A program made the translations under genes and the position numbers. From contig NC_015677.1 in NCBI RefSeq assembly GCF_000215705.1, positions 756,001-820,000 on the forward strand: a DNA stretch of 64,000 bases. Direction: 5' to 3'. This DNA comes from Ramlibacter tataouinensis TTB310. GTDB lineage: Bacteria > Pseudomonadota > Gammaproteobacteria > Burkholderiales > Burkholderiaceae_C. Under the pieces are notes generated by a model. That model had not been told where the DNA came from and made no database searches. It saw nothing but the letters and a program-made list of their open reading frames with translations. Shown here one piece after another: positions 45,417-54,412 of the stretch; position 1 is the first letter of the stretch; the number at the start of each line of letters is the position of its first letter.

Positions 45417-46766
45417 TCAGGCCCGCTGCGGCATGAGCGTCGGCGCCGGGACGGGCGTGCCCGAGCGGGCCGGTTCGCCCGACCGGAGCACCGGCCGCCC
45501 GGTCCTCGAGGCCTGCTCGACGATGTCGGCCGCCCGGGTGACGCCGCCGGCCGCGCGCACGTCCGCGCCGAGGGCGCGGGCGCGCGCCGCGTAGCCGGGG
45601 TCGTCCAGCAGCTGGCGCAGCGACTCGCGCAGGGCCGAGCGGCTGGCCAGCAGCGGCAGCAGCTTGCAGCCGGCGCCGGCGTGCACCACGCGGGCGGCCA
45701 CGCCCGGCTGGTCGAAGGCGACGGGCAGGGCCAGCATCGGGGTGCCGGCGGCCAGCGCATCCATCACGGTGTTGAGCCCGGCATGGGTGACCACCACGTC
45801 GGCCCGCTCCAGCGCCGCCTGCTGCGGCGCGAAGCCGGTGACCCAGGTCGCGCCGCTGCGCTCCAGGGCCTGGGCCTGGCGCATGCCCAGCCGGTCGCAG
45901 TGGGCCAGCAGCAGTTGAACGCCTTCGTCGCGGCAGGCCTGGGCGATCCGGCGGAACAGGCCGAAGCGGCCGCCCTGCAGCGTGCCCAGGGAGGCGAAGA
46001 CGAAGGGCACATCGGCTTTCGGCTGGCGCTGCGGCGGGAAGCTCAGGCGTTGCGGCCGCCGCGTCGGTGCTCGCAACGGACCTACGTGATGCAACTGCGG
46101 CGGCGCGGCCTCCCGCGGGAAGTCGAACGAGGCGGTGGTCTGGCTGATCTGCGCCAACGGCGACAGGCACTCGGCCAGCGTCTCGCGCGGGCGCAGCCCG
46201 AACCCGCGTGCATGGCGGGCGATCACGCGCGCATGCGGCCGCATCAGCCAGTCGTACACGCGCGCGCTGCCTTCGTTCAGCCGCTCGCCCGCCAGGTCGC
46301 GCGCCCAGCCCCAGGGCATCACCGGCAGCGGCAGGCGCGCCTCGCGGTTGACCGGCAGCGCGCAGGCCACCGAGACGAAGGGCAGGCCCATCGCTTCGGC
46401 CACCAGGCCGCCGGCCGCTTCCATCTCGTCGGCGATGACGGCGTCCACGCCCAGGTCGCGCAGGGCGGCAGGGGCTTCGCTGCAGAGCATGTCGGTGGCG
46501 GCGGCCACGTCGGCGATCACCCGGGCCAGGCCCAGCGGTCCGCCGGGCCGCGCGGCGCGTTCGATCACCCGCTGCAGGCTGCCGGGCGGGTGCGTCTGCC
46601 GGCCCAGCGCGCGGAAGCGGATGCGCGGGTCCTGCAGCAGCGCCCGCGCCTCGCCCTGGTGCAGCCAGCTCACGCGGTGGCCGCGGGCCAGCAGCTCGCC
46701 GCAGAGCGCCTCCAGGGCGCGGACATGGCTGAGGAAGGGTGGGGCGAGGACGGCGAAGTGGCGCAC
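45417..46766 (-). CDS. crtX: Zeaxanthin glucosyltransferase (GT1 family)
   Basis: The protein has 449 residues. It has a GT-B fold: an N-terminal acceptor half starting HFAVLAPPFLSHVRALEALCGEL, and a C-terminal UDP-sugar half with VTHAGLNTVMDALAAGTPMLALPVAFDQPGVAARV. It transfers glucose to hydroxylated carotenoids. It is the first gene of the minus-strand crt operon and divergent from crtE across a 174-bp gap. Confidence 0.93.
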   Translation of the reverse strand: MRHFAVLAPPFLSHVRALEALCGELLARGHRVSWLHQGEARALLQDPRIRFRALGRQTHPPGSLQRVIERAARPGGPLGLARVIADVAAATDMLCSEAPAALRDLGVDAVIADEMEAAGGLVAEAMGLPFVSVACALPVNREARLPLPVMPWGWARDLAGERLNEGSARVYDWLMRPHARVIARHARGFGLRPRETLAECLSPLAQISQTTASFDFPREAAPPQLHHVGPLRAPTRRPQRLSFPPQRQPKADVPFVFASLGTLQGGRFGLFRRIAQACRDEGVQLLLAHCDRLGMRQAQALERSGATWVTGFAPQQAALERADVVVTHAGLNTVMDALAAGTPMLALPVAFDQPGVAARVVHAGAGCKLLPLLASRSALRESLRQLLDDPGYAARARALGADVRAAGGVTRAADIVEQASRTGRPVLRSGEPARSGTPVPAPTLMPQRA

Positions 46767-46786
46767 GGTGAGAGAGGCTCGACAGG

Positions 46787-46853
46787 CGGGGCAGTCTCAT
46801 TTTGGGACAGGTGTGCTGTAGGACGGCGCCGCGTTCGCCCCTTGACTGCCCCG
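46787..46853. promoter_or_regulatory. Inverted repeat in the crtX-crtE divergent promoter region
   Basis: CGGGGCAGTC (46787-46796) and GACTGCCCCG (46844-46853) are perfect 10-bp inverted copies 47 bp apart, within the 174-bp gap between the two crt transcripts. The right copy overlaps a TTGACT hexamer (46842-46847) that could be a -35 element for crtE, though no convincing -10 at 17 bp is seen. This is a candidate site for a regulator that controls both directions. Confidence 0.5.
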
Positions 46854-46940
46854 TTTAGGAAAGGCCTTGGATAACCTGCTGCGAGCAGGGCACCCACGCG
46901 CCACGCCATCCCCAACGACCGTACCCAAGGACGAACCTCC

Positions 46941-47939
46941 ATGTCCAGCTCCGCCGTACCGACCGTGACCCTGCAGACCTTGCTGGCTTGGCGCGCCAGC
47001 GTGGACGCGCGGCTGGCGCAGCTGCTGCCGCCCGGCGCGGACGGCCTCGGCGCCGCCATGCGCGATGCCGCCCTGGCGCCGGGGAAACGCCTGCGCCCCC
47101 TGCTCATGCTGGCGGCGGGCCGGGCCCTGGCCGGCCGGGGTGAGGCGGTGCTCGACCTGGCCTGTGCGGTGGAAATGGTGCACGCGGCCTCCCTGGTGCT
47201 GGACGACATGCCTTGCATGGACGATGCCCGGCTGCGCCGCGGCCGGCCTGCGGTGCACGTGCGGCATGGCCAGGACGTCGCGATGCTGGCTGCGGTAGCG
47301 CTGTTGACCCAGGCGTATGGCGCCGTGGCAGCCGCGCCTGGGCTGGACGGCGCGGTGCGGGCGCAGCTGGTCGGTGTGCTGTGCGACGCCGTCGGCGCGC
47401 GCGGCCTGGTGCGCGGCCAGTACCGCGACCTGCGCGAAGGCGCCGCCGCGCGCAGCCTGCAGGACATCGCCGAAACCAACGAGCAGAAGACCGGCGTGCT
47501 GTTCGCCGCCGCGCTCGAGATGGCGGCGCTGGCGGCCGGCGCGCCGGATGCGGTGGCTGCGCTGCGCGCCGCGGCCGGCGAGATCGGCCAGGCGTTCCAG
47601 CTGCGCGACGACCTGGAGGACGGCGCAGCCGGCACGGCCGTGCCGCTCAAGGACCGGCACAAGGACGTGGGCAAGAGCACCATGGTGGCGCTGCTCGGGC
47701 GCCCGGCGGTGCAGCAGCGGATGGACGCTCATCTGCGGCGGGCCGAGGGCCTGCTGCGCAGCGGCCTGCGCGGCGACGAGACCCTGTGCGTGCTGCTGCG
47801 CCAGGCCTTCGGCAGCGCGCCGCCTGCCGTGTCCGCCAAGACGCCCGCACCGCGGCGACGCGCGCCCGCACCCGACCTTGTCGCCGCAGCGGTGGCGGCA
47901 GGCGCGGGCGGGGCCGAGGGACATGCCTCCGCTTCCTAG
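46941..47939 (+). CDS. crtE: Geranylgeranyl diphosphate synthase
   Basis: The protein has 332 residues. The first Asp-rich motif is VLDDMPCMDDARLRRG and the second is FQLRDDLEDG, both with the spacing of polyprenyl synthases; GKRLRPLLMLAAG is near residue 45. The C-terminal 40 residues are an Ala/Pro-rich tail. It supplies GGPP for CrtB. It is transcribed alone or with the following unknown gene. Confidence 0.93.
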   Translation: MSSSAVPTVTLQTLLAWRASVDARLAQLLPPGADGLGAAMRDAALAPGKRLRPLLMLAAGRALAGRGEAVLDLACAVEMVHAASLVLDDMPCMDDARLRRGRPAVHVRHGQDVAMLAAVALLTQAYGAVAAAPGLDGAVRAQLVGVLCDAVGARGLVRGQYRDLREGAAARSLQDIAETNEQKTGVLFAAALEMAALAAGAPDAVAALRAAAGEIGQAFQLRDDLEDGAAGTAVPLKDRHKDVGKSTMVALLGRPAVQQRMDAHLRRAEGLLRSGLRGDETLCVLLRQAFGSAPPAVSAKTPAPRRRAPAPDLVAAAVAAGAGGAEGHASAS

Positions 47940-48054
47940 AAAACGCGGTTCTTTCCACGGCTGAGCAGGGGCGCGGGCTTGGTGACGCCGGCCTGGCGCA
48001 GTCCGGTCAGGTACCGTTGACAGGCACCCGGCGGGGTGAAACCATGGCCCTCCC

Positions 48055-48759
48055 ATGAGCCATGAACTGCCCGCCACGCAAGAGCCTTCCGCCGGGTTCG
48101 CATGGAGGGACCCGGCGCAGGCCGAGGCCGCGCGCTACGTGCTGCTGCGGCGCCTGGCGCCGGCGATGCGGCACCACCTGGTGGTCAACCTGCAGCCCAT
48201 CGGCATGGTCTACGAGGTCATGCAGCGCCGCCTGCGCGCGCCCCAGCCCGACCTGTCGCAGGCCCTGGGCAGTGCCCACAAGATCCATGGCTTCGCCCGG
48301 GCCGCGCTGAGCTCCTGCCTGGACGTGGTGACCTGGCTGGTGCCGGAGGAAAACGCCGCCATGCCGCTGGCCGACGGCGTGCGCGAGTGCGCCGGGCTGC
48401 TGGCGAGCAACCTGAGCTTCCGCGGCTACGGGCTGCGCAACGAGGTCGGCCCCCTGCCTGGCCAGGTGCGCCGCGCCGCCTTGCGCACCATGCTCACGGC
48501 ACTGCTGATCCATGCGACCGACGAGCAGCCTTCGCCGGCGGAACTGGTGCTGACGGCCCAGGCGGGTGCCGAAGGGGCGGTCCTCACGCTGACCGTGCGC
48601 CCGGCGCAGGGCGCCGGCGGCTTCGCCACCGAAGCCGGCTACCGCGGCCTGGCGCACCAGGACCTGGAGGCCCTGGCGGCCGCCGAATCCGTGCGCCTGG
48701 AGCGGGAGGGCTGGTGCTGGCGGCTGTCGCTGCCCTGGGTGGGGTCCGCCCAGGCCTGA
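48055..48759 (+). CDS. Unknown protein resembling a degenerate histidine kinase core
   Basis: The protein has 234 residues. RRLAPAMRHHLVVNLQPIGMVYEVMQRRL (about 32-60, read in segments) looks like a two-helix dimerisation region with a His pair, and the second half (LADGVRECAGLLASNLSFRGYGLRNEV, then LRTMLTALLIHATDE) resembles an N-box-like part of a HATPase fold. No clear glycine-rich ATP-lid motif is present. No signal or membrane segment. It lies 115 bp after crtE on the same strand. Family not recognised; a signalling role is a guess. Confidence 0.65.
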   Translation: MSHELPATQEPSAGFAWRDPAQAEAARYVLLRRLAPAMRHHLVVNLQPIGMVYEVMQRRLRAPQPDLSQALGSAHKIHGFARAALSSCLDVVTWLVPEENAAMPLADGVRECAGLLASNLSFRGYGLRNEVGPLPGQVRRAALRTMLTALLIHATDEQPSPAELVLTAQAGAEGAVLTLTVRPAQGAGGFATEAGYRGLAHQDLEALAAAESVRLEREGWCWRLSLPWVGSAQA

Positions 48760-48775
48760 GCCGCGGCGTCCCGGC

Positions 48776-49663
48776 TCAGGCTTGCAAGGCGTTCAGCGCG
48801 GCCAGCATCTCGTCCGGCAGCTCGCGCGCCAGGAAGCCGACCGCGCCCCGCCGGGCCGCCAGCCGCTCGCCGGCCTGCGCATGCAGCACCACGCCCCAGG
48901 CGCAGGCCTGCACCAGGTCGGCGCCGCGCGCGGCCAGCCCGGCGACCAGCCCCGCCAGCGTGTCGCCCGAGCCGGAGGTGGCCAGGCCGCAGTTGCCGCC
49001 CTGGTGGCGCCAGGCGCGGCCGTCGGGCGTGGCGATCACCGTGACCGGCCCCTTGAGCGCGACCACCGCGTTCCACCGCCGGGCCGCGGCCAGCGCCGCC
49101 GACAGCGGATCGCGCAGCACCTCGTCCTTGTCCAGGCCGCTCAGGTGCGCCATCTCGCCGGCATGGGGGGTGAGCAGCACCGGTTCGGCCAGGCGCTGCT
49201 GCCGCTGCAGCACGTCCATCGCGCCCGCATCCAGCACCACCGGGCGGCCTGCCAGCCGGGGCAGCAGCGCCTGCACGAAGTCGCACGTGGCCTGCGCATC
49301 CATCAGGCCGGGGCCGACCAGCACGGACTGTGCCGCTGCCGCGGTGTCGGCCAGCAGCTGCGCGCTCCCGGCCTGGAAGCCGCCGCCCGGCGTCTCGGGC
49401 AGGGCGATCACGCGCGCCTCGGGCATGGCGAAGGCCATGGGCTGGGCGACGCTGGCGCCGGTGGCGATGACCAGCTTGCCCGCGCCGGCGCGCAGGGCGG
49501 CGGTGGCCGCCAGCACCGCGGCGCCGGGGATCTCGCGGCTGCCGGCAACCACCAGGATGCGGCCGCGCGCCTCCTTGTCGGCGTCGTCGGCCAGGGCCGG
49601 CAGGGGCCAGCCGCGCAGCGCCTGCGCGTCCAGCGTCGCGGGTTGCGGTGCGTTTCTGCTCAT
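48776..49663 (-). CDS. nnrD: ADP/ATP-dependent NAD(P)H-hydrate dehydratase (YjeF C-terminal domain)
   Basis: The protein has 295 residues. The ribokinase-like repair domain has ILVVAGSREIPGAAVLAATAALRAGAGKLVIAT, LTPHAGEMAHL and the catalytic GNCGLATSGSGDTLAG. It repairs hydrated NADH and NADPH. The N-terminal epimerase domain (NnrE) is not fused here. The ATG at 49663 overlaps the phosphatase stop. Confidence 0.92.
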   Translation of the reverse strand: MSRNAPQPATLDAQALRGWPLPALADDADKEARGRILVVAGSREIPGAAVLAATAALRAGAGKLVIATGASVAQPMAFAMPEARVIALPETPGGGFQAGSAQLLADTAAAAQSVLVGPGLMDAQATCDFVQALLPRLAGRPVVLDAGAMDVLQRQQRLAEPVLLTPHAGEMAHLSGLDKDEVLRDPLSAALAAARRWNAVVALKGPVTVIATPDGRAWRHQGGNCGLATSGSGDTLAGLVAGLAARGADLVQACAWGVVLHAQAGERLAARRGAVGFLARELPDEMLAALNALQA

Positions 49664-50412
49664 GGCTTGGCGGCCAGCGGCGCGTCCGGCTCCGTGGTGA
49701 TGGGCGCGCCGGCCTCGCGCAGCGGCGCGACGAAGTACACCAGGTCGCGCGCCAGGGTGCCGGCCGCATCGCGCCGGTACGAGGTCACGCTGCAGTTGGG
49801 CACGTCGCCCTGGCGGTCGATGGCCAGCACCTGCGCCTCGTCCAGCTCCTCCAGCAGGTAGCGCACGCAGGTCACCGTGACCTGGTGGGCCACCAGCAGC
49901 AGGCGCTGGCCGGCGTACTCGCGCGCCACCATCTCCAGCAGGCTGCGCAGGCGCAGGATCACGTCGCACCAGCTCTCGCCGCCGGGCGGGCGGAAGTAGA
50001 ACTTGCCGACGTGGCCGCGCTGCTCGCTCAGCTCGGGGTACTTCTGCCGGATGCCATGCACGGTGAGCCGGTCCAGGATGCCGAACTCCTTCTCGCGCAG
50101 GCGCTCGTCCACGCGCACCCGCAGGCCGGCGCCGCCGGGCATCTGCGCCAGCAGCAGGCGCGCGGTCTCGCGCGCGCGCACGTAGGGCGAGCACAGGATG
50201 GCGTCGGGCCGCTGCGAGGGCGGCAGGGCGGCGAACCAGCCGCCCAGGGCGACGGACTGCTCCTCGCCCAGCGCCGACAGCGGCGTGTCGACGTCGCGGA
50301 ACGCGATGTCGATCATGGCGGCGCCGCTGGCCTCGGCCAGGTCGCGCGCCACGTTGCCGGCGCTCTGGCCGTGCCGCACGATCCAGAGCTGCGCCGGGCC
50401 GTCCTTGATCAT
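49660..50412 (-). CDS. Histidine phosphatase family protein
   Basis: The protein has 250 residues. The phosphohistidine motif LWIVRHGQSAGN is near residue 10, and the second His occurs in LLLVAHQVTVT near 160. The REKEFGILDRLTVHGIRQKYPE segment matches the broad phosphoglycerate-mutase-like group. The substrate is unknown. It sits 14 bp after the ligD stop and overlaps nnrD. Confidence 0.88.
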   Translation of the reverse strand: MIKDGPAQLWIVRHGQSAGNVARDLAEASGAAMIDIAFRDVDTPLSALGEEQSVALGGWFAALPPSQRPDAILCSPYVRARETARLLLAQMPGGAGLRVRVDERLREKEFGILDRLTVHGIRQKYPELSEQRGHVGKFYFRPPGGESWCDVILRLRSLLEMVAREYAGQRLLLVAHQVTVTCVRYLLEELDEAQVLAIDRQGDVPNCSVTSYRRDAAGTLARDLVYFVAPLREAGAPITTEPDAPLAAKP

Positions 50413-50426
50413 GCCTGCCGCATCCC

Positions 50427-53012
50427 TCAGGGTCTCTGGAAGCCGAGCGTCTTCATGGCGCGCGACAGGCCGGCGCGCTGCGCCTCGTAGTCGGACCAGG
50501 GCGCGTTGCCCTCATCCAGCCGGGTGTGCACCGTGGCCACGGTCCAGTGCGCGCCGCTGCCCAAGGCGCCCAGCTCCTCCCAGCGCACCGGCACCGAGAT
50601 GCCCAGGCCGGGCCGGGAGCGGGCCGACCAGGCGGCCACCGTGGTGGCGCCGTAGCCGTTGCGCAGGTAGTCGATGAAGATCTTGCCGACCCGGTTGCTG
50701 GGCCCGCTCTTGGCGACGAAGCGGTCGGGCAGGGTGCGGGCCAGGTGCTGCACGATGGCCTGCGAGAAATCCTTCACCGTGTCCCAGTCGCGCTGCTTCT
50801 TCAGCGGCACCACCACGTGCAGCCCCTTGCCGCCGCTGGTCTTGAGGAAGGCCGGCAGCCCCAGCTCGCCGAGGAAGGCGCGCACCAGCTGCGCCGCCTC
50901 CTGCACCTGCGGCCATTGCACGCCTTCGCCCGGGTCCAGGTCGAAGGTCATGCGGTCGGGCTTGGCGATGGCGGTCTTCACGCCGTTCCAGGTGTGGAAC
51001 TCGATGACGTTCATCTGCGCCGCCGACAGCAGGCCCTCGGGCCGCACCACTTCCAGCACGGGCGGGTGGTCGGGATCGAGGGCCGGGTCCAGCGCCTCGA
51101 TGCCCGCCATCTGGTAGCGCTCCGCGTGCTTCTGGAAGAACAGCTCGCCGCCGATGCCCTGGGGCGCGCGCACCAGAGACACCGGCCGGTTCTTCAGGTG
51201 CGGCATCATCAGCGGCGCCACCAGGGCGTAGTAGCGCACCAGCTGGATCTTGGTGGTGCCGCTGGCGGCGTCGATCACCCGCTCCGGGTGGCTGACGCGC
51301 AGCTTGGCGGGCAGGGCGACGGATGCCGTTGCCGGTGCGGGTGCCGGTTCCGCTGCGGGTGCCGGCATCGCCTCCTCGCGCGTGATCGCCTGCGGCGCCT
51401 TGTCGCCGCGCAGGCCGCGGAACACCGAATGCCGCACCCGCCCGTCGCGCGTCCATTCGCCGAAGGACACCTCGGCGATCAGCTCCGGCCGCACCCAGTG
51501 CGCCTTCTTCGGGATCTGCGCGCCGGACGCGAACGGCTTGGTGTCGGTGGCCAGCGCGTCCAGCCGCTCGCGCAGCTGCCGCAGGCTCTGCTCGTTGAAG
51601 CCGGTGCCCACGTTGCCGGCGTACTTCAGCTCGCCCTGGGCACCGTGCACGCCCAGCAGCAGCGAGCCTATGCCGGTGCGCGAGCCCTTGGGGTCGGTGA
51701 AGCCGCCAATGACGAATTCCTGGCGCCGCGCGCACTTGAGCTTGATCCAGTCGGCCGAGCGCCGCGTGACGTAGCGGGAATCGCGCCGCTTGCCGATCAC
51801 GCCCTCCAGCCCCAGGCGGCAGGCCGAGGCCACGATGTCCTCGGGCGGCGCGTCGAACACGGCGGAAAAGCGCACGCCCGGCTGCGGGCGGCGTTCCACC
51901 ACCCGCTGCAGCACCGCGCGACGCTGCTCCAGCGGCACGTCGCGCAGGTCGTGCCCGGCGCAATAGGGAAGGTCGAACAGGTGGTAGACGATGTCGGCCG
52001 TGCGCGAGCTCTCGAAGGCGCCCTGCAGCGACTGGAAGTCGGCGGGGGTGCCGTTGCCCGGCACGATGATCTCGCCGTCGTACCAGCCGTCGGGCAGCTC
52101 CATCGCGACCAGGGCCCGCTCCAGGTGCGGCAGCCGGTGCGTCCAGTCGTTGCCGTTGCGGGTGACGAGGCGCACCGCGCCGCCCTCGGCGCGCGCGAGC
52201 ATGCGGTAGCCGTCGAACTTGATCTCGTAGATCCAGTTCTGCGGATCCTCCGGCGGCCCCTCGACCAGGGTCGCCAGCTGCGGCTGCATCTCCTGCGGCA
52301 GCGCCGCGGGACGCGCGCCGGCGGGCGGTCCGCCGACGGCTGCCTGCGGCGCCACGGACGCGGGCACCGCGGCATCCGCAGCAGGGGCCGAGCTGGAGGA
52401 CGGTGCCGGGGAGGATGCCGCGCCCTCCGGCACGTCGGGCAGGTGGCCCACGCTGTCCGGCATCTCGTCGACCACGCTGAACTCGGCCGCCGGCCGGGCC
52501 AGCTCGTCGCGTTCCTTGATCAGCAGCCAGGGGTCCTCGCGGCCATTGCCGCGGCCCTTCATGCGCACCAGCGTCCAGTGGCCGCGCAGCTTGTGCCCGC
52601 GCAGCTCGAACTTCAGCTTGCCTTCGCGCCAGCCCCGGTGCGGGTCTTCCAGCGGCACCCAGGTGCCCTTGTCCCAGATGATGACCTTGCCCGCGCCATA
52701 GTTGCCCGGCGGGATGGTGCCCTCGAAGCGGTTGTAGGCGATAGGGTGGTCCTCGGTCGGCATCGCCATGCGCTTGTCGGCCGGGTCGAAGCTGGGGCCC
52801 TTGGGCACGGCCCAGCTCTTCATGGTGCCTTCCAGCTCCAGCCGGAAGTCGTAGTGCAGCCGCGTGGCCCAGTGCTTCTGGACCACGAAGGCCCGCTCCT
52901 GCTCGTTCGGCACGCCGCCCTCGGCGGGTTCCGGCGTCGCATCGAAGTTGCGCTTGTCCCGGTACGTCCTGAGGGCGGGGGAAGAAGAGGAGGGGGTGCG
53001 GTCGTCTGCCAC
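50427..53012 (-). CDS. ligD: DNA ligase D (NHEJ), three-domain
   Basis: The protein has 861 residues. Order: phosphoesterase about 30-160 (QKHWATRLHYDFRLELEG, DHPIAYNRFEGTIPPGNYG); an Ala/Pro/Ser linker about 190-235; ATP-dependent ligase about 240-530 with the adenylation motif EIKFDGYRM; polymerase/primase about 565-855 with FDLDPGEGVQW. It fills and seals double-strand breaks with Ku. No Ku gene lies in this window. It follows the DUF2383 gene by 49 bp on the same strand. Confidence 0.96.
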   Translation of the reverse strand: MADDRTPSSSSPALRTYRDKRNFDATPEPAEGGVPNEQERAFVVQKHWATRLHYDFRLELEGTMKSWAVPKGPSFDPADKRMAMPTEDHPIAYNRFEGTIPPGNYGAGKVIIWDKGTWVPLEDPHRGWREGKLKFELRGHKLRGHWTLVRMKGRGNGREDPWLLIKERDELARPAAEFSVVDEMPDSVGHLPDVPEGAASSPAPSSSSAPAADAAVPASVAPQAAVGGPPAGARPAALPQEMQPQLATLVEGPPEDPQNWIYEIKFDGYRMLARAEGGAVRLVTRNGNDWTHRLPHLERALVAMELPDGWYDGEIIVPGNGTPADFQSLQGAFESSRTADIVYHLFDLPYCAGHDLRDVPLEQRRAVLQRVVERRPQPGVRFSAVFDAPPEDIVASACRLGLEGVIGKRRDSRYVTRRSADWIKLKCARRQEFVIGGFTDPKGSRTGIGSLLLGVHGAQGELKYAGNVGTGFNEQSLRQLRERLDALATDTKPFASGAQIPKKAHWVRPELIAEVSFGEWTRDGRVRHSVFRGLRGDKAPQAITREEAMPAPAAEPAPAPATASVALPAKLRVSHPERVIDAASGTTKIQLVRYYALVAPLMMPHLKNRPVSLVRAPQGIGGELFFQKHAERYQMAGIEALDPALDPDHPPVLEVVRPEGLLSAAQMNVIEFHTWNGVKTAIAKPDRMTFDLDPGEGVQWPQVQEAAQLVRAFLGELGLPAFLKTSGGKGLHVVVPLKKQRDWDTVKDFSQAIVQHLARTLPDRFVAKSGPSNRVGKIFIDYLRNGYGATTVAAWSARSRPGLGISVPVRWEELGALGSGAHWTVATVHTRLDEGNAPWSDYEAQRAGLSRAMKTLGFQRP

Positions 53013-53061
53013 GGCTGCAACGGGGCGCGCGGGCCCGCGCCCGCGCCCCTTCGCCTTGCGC

Positions 53062-54189
53062 TCAGCTCTTCATCCGCTCCTGGTCGCGCAGCATCTTGAT
53101 CTGGTCGTGGTTGCGCTGCACGCCCTGCATCTGATGCTCCACGACCTGCTTGATGTGCGCAGGCAGCGGCTTCTGCAGGGCCTTGCGGTAGCGCGCCAGG
53201 GCGTTGTCCTCGCCGCGCTCGGCCTCCTCCAGCACCGCCTTGTCGTCGTAGGTCGTCAGCGTCGACTTCACCGAGACCCAGCCGCGATGGATCGCGCCCA
53301 GCGTGCTGCCGCCGTCCTCGGCGCTGCCGCCCAGGCTGCGGATCTGCTCATTGAGCTGCTGCGCGCCCTTGCGGCAGTCGTCGGCGCGCTGCAGGAACAG
53401 CGACTTCAGGTCCTGCCGCTGGGTCTGCTCGGCGCACGACTGGAAGCCGTACTCGCCGTCCTTGCAGCACTCGACCAGGTTCTGCAGCGTGTCGATCACG
53501 TCGGCCGTGTCGCCGCTGTTGTTGCCGGCCGTCTGGCCCGCGCCCACCGCCGCGGCCACGCCGCCCACGCCGGTGCCCGAGCCCATGCCGGCGCCGGTGG
53601 AGCCGGGCACGCCGGTGGAGCGGTCACGCCCCATGTCCAGGCTGGAGTCGGTGGTCACGCCATCGGAGTTGGCGGCGGACACGCCGCCCGAGCCGGTGAC
53701 GTCGGAAAAGCCGCTGCTGCCCGAGCGCATCGTGGTGTCCACGCGGTTCCAGGCCGCGCGGCTGGCCGGCTGGGCCTGCGGCCAGCTGAGCGAGGAGCCG
53801 CCGCGGGCGCTGTCCCAGTCCGAAGCCAGGCGAGGCTCGGCCGTGTCCCAGCTGTCGTACTGGGTGCGGGCGGTCAGGCCATGGCGGTAGGCCGGGCCGT
53901 AGTCGTCGAAGCTGCGGCCCTGCTCGTAGTAAGGCTCGCGGTCGTAGTTGTCGCGCCAGTAGGCTTCTTCGGCGGTCGGGTTGATGGCCTCGGCCGCGGC
54001 CTTGCCCGCCAGTCCGCCCACCACCGCGCCGACAACGCCGCCCACGGCCATGCCCAGCGGGCCGCCCAATGCGCCGGCCGCCGCGCCGGCCACGGCGCCA
54101 CCGGTGGCGCCCACGCCGGTACCCACGGGATGGGCGCCGGGCTCGTCGGTGATGGGATCGCGGTTCGAATCTCTTTCGTCTGCAGCCAT
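53062..54189 (-). CDS. DUF2383 ferritin-like protein with glycine-zipper N-terminus
   Basis: The protein has 375 residues. Residues about 22-62 are a Gly/Ala-rich zipper (VGATGGAVAGAAAGALGG, VVGGLAGKAAAEAI) able to insert in or coat membranes. A low-complexity Gly/Ser/Asp region follows, and a helical bundle (about 233-370: VIDTLQNLVECCKDGEYGF, LFLQRADDCRKGAQQL, EEAERGEDNALARYRKAL) matches the PA2169/DUF2383 four-helix group. AAGGAG precedes the ATG. It may be a stress or desiccation protein by family; its link with ligD is positional. Confidence 0.8.
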   Translation of the reverse strand: MAADERDSNRDPITDEPGAHPVGTGVGATGGAVAGAAAGALGGPLGMAVGGVVGAVVGGLAGKAAAEAINPTAEEAYWRDNYDREPYYEQGRSFDDYGPAYRHGLTARTQYDSWDTAEPRLASDWDSARGGSSLSWPQAQPASRAAWNRVDTTMRSGSSGFSDVTGSGGVSAANSDGVTTDSSLDMGRDRSTGVPGSTGAGMGSGTGVGGVAAAVGAGQTAGNNSGDTADVIDTLQNLVECCKDGEYGFQSCAEQTQRQDLKSLFLQRADDCRKGAQQLNEQIRSLGGSAEDGGSTLGAIHRGWVSVKSTLTTYDDKAVLEEAERGEDNALARYRKALQKPLPAHIKQVVEHQMQGVQRNHDQIKMLRDQERMKS

Positions 54190-54412
54190 GTCATGCTCCT
54201 TGGGGTGAGGGTGAAAGGCCCGCGCGTTGCGTGCGCGTGGGGCTCTTGATGCATCTTCCGACCCGTGCGCCCAACCCGGCCGTCAGCCAAGCCGGGGAGC
54301 GGCTGTAGGAAAAAATGCCAAGGCTTCGCGCACCCACGGCCCGGCAGGCGCACAGGGCCTCGCACCGTTGTCCTACAGCTGGCGGCGCCGCTGCGCGGCA
54401 ATCTCCGGGGCC

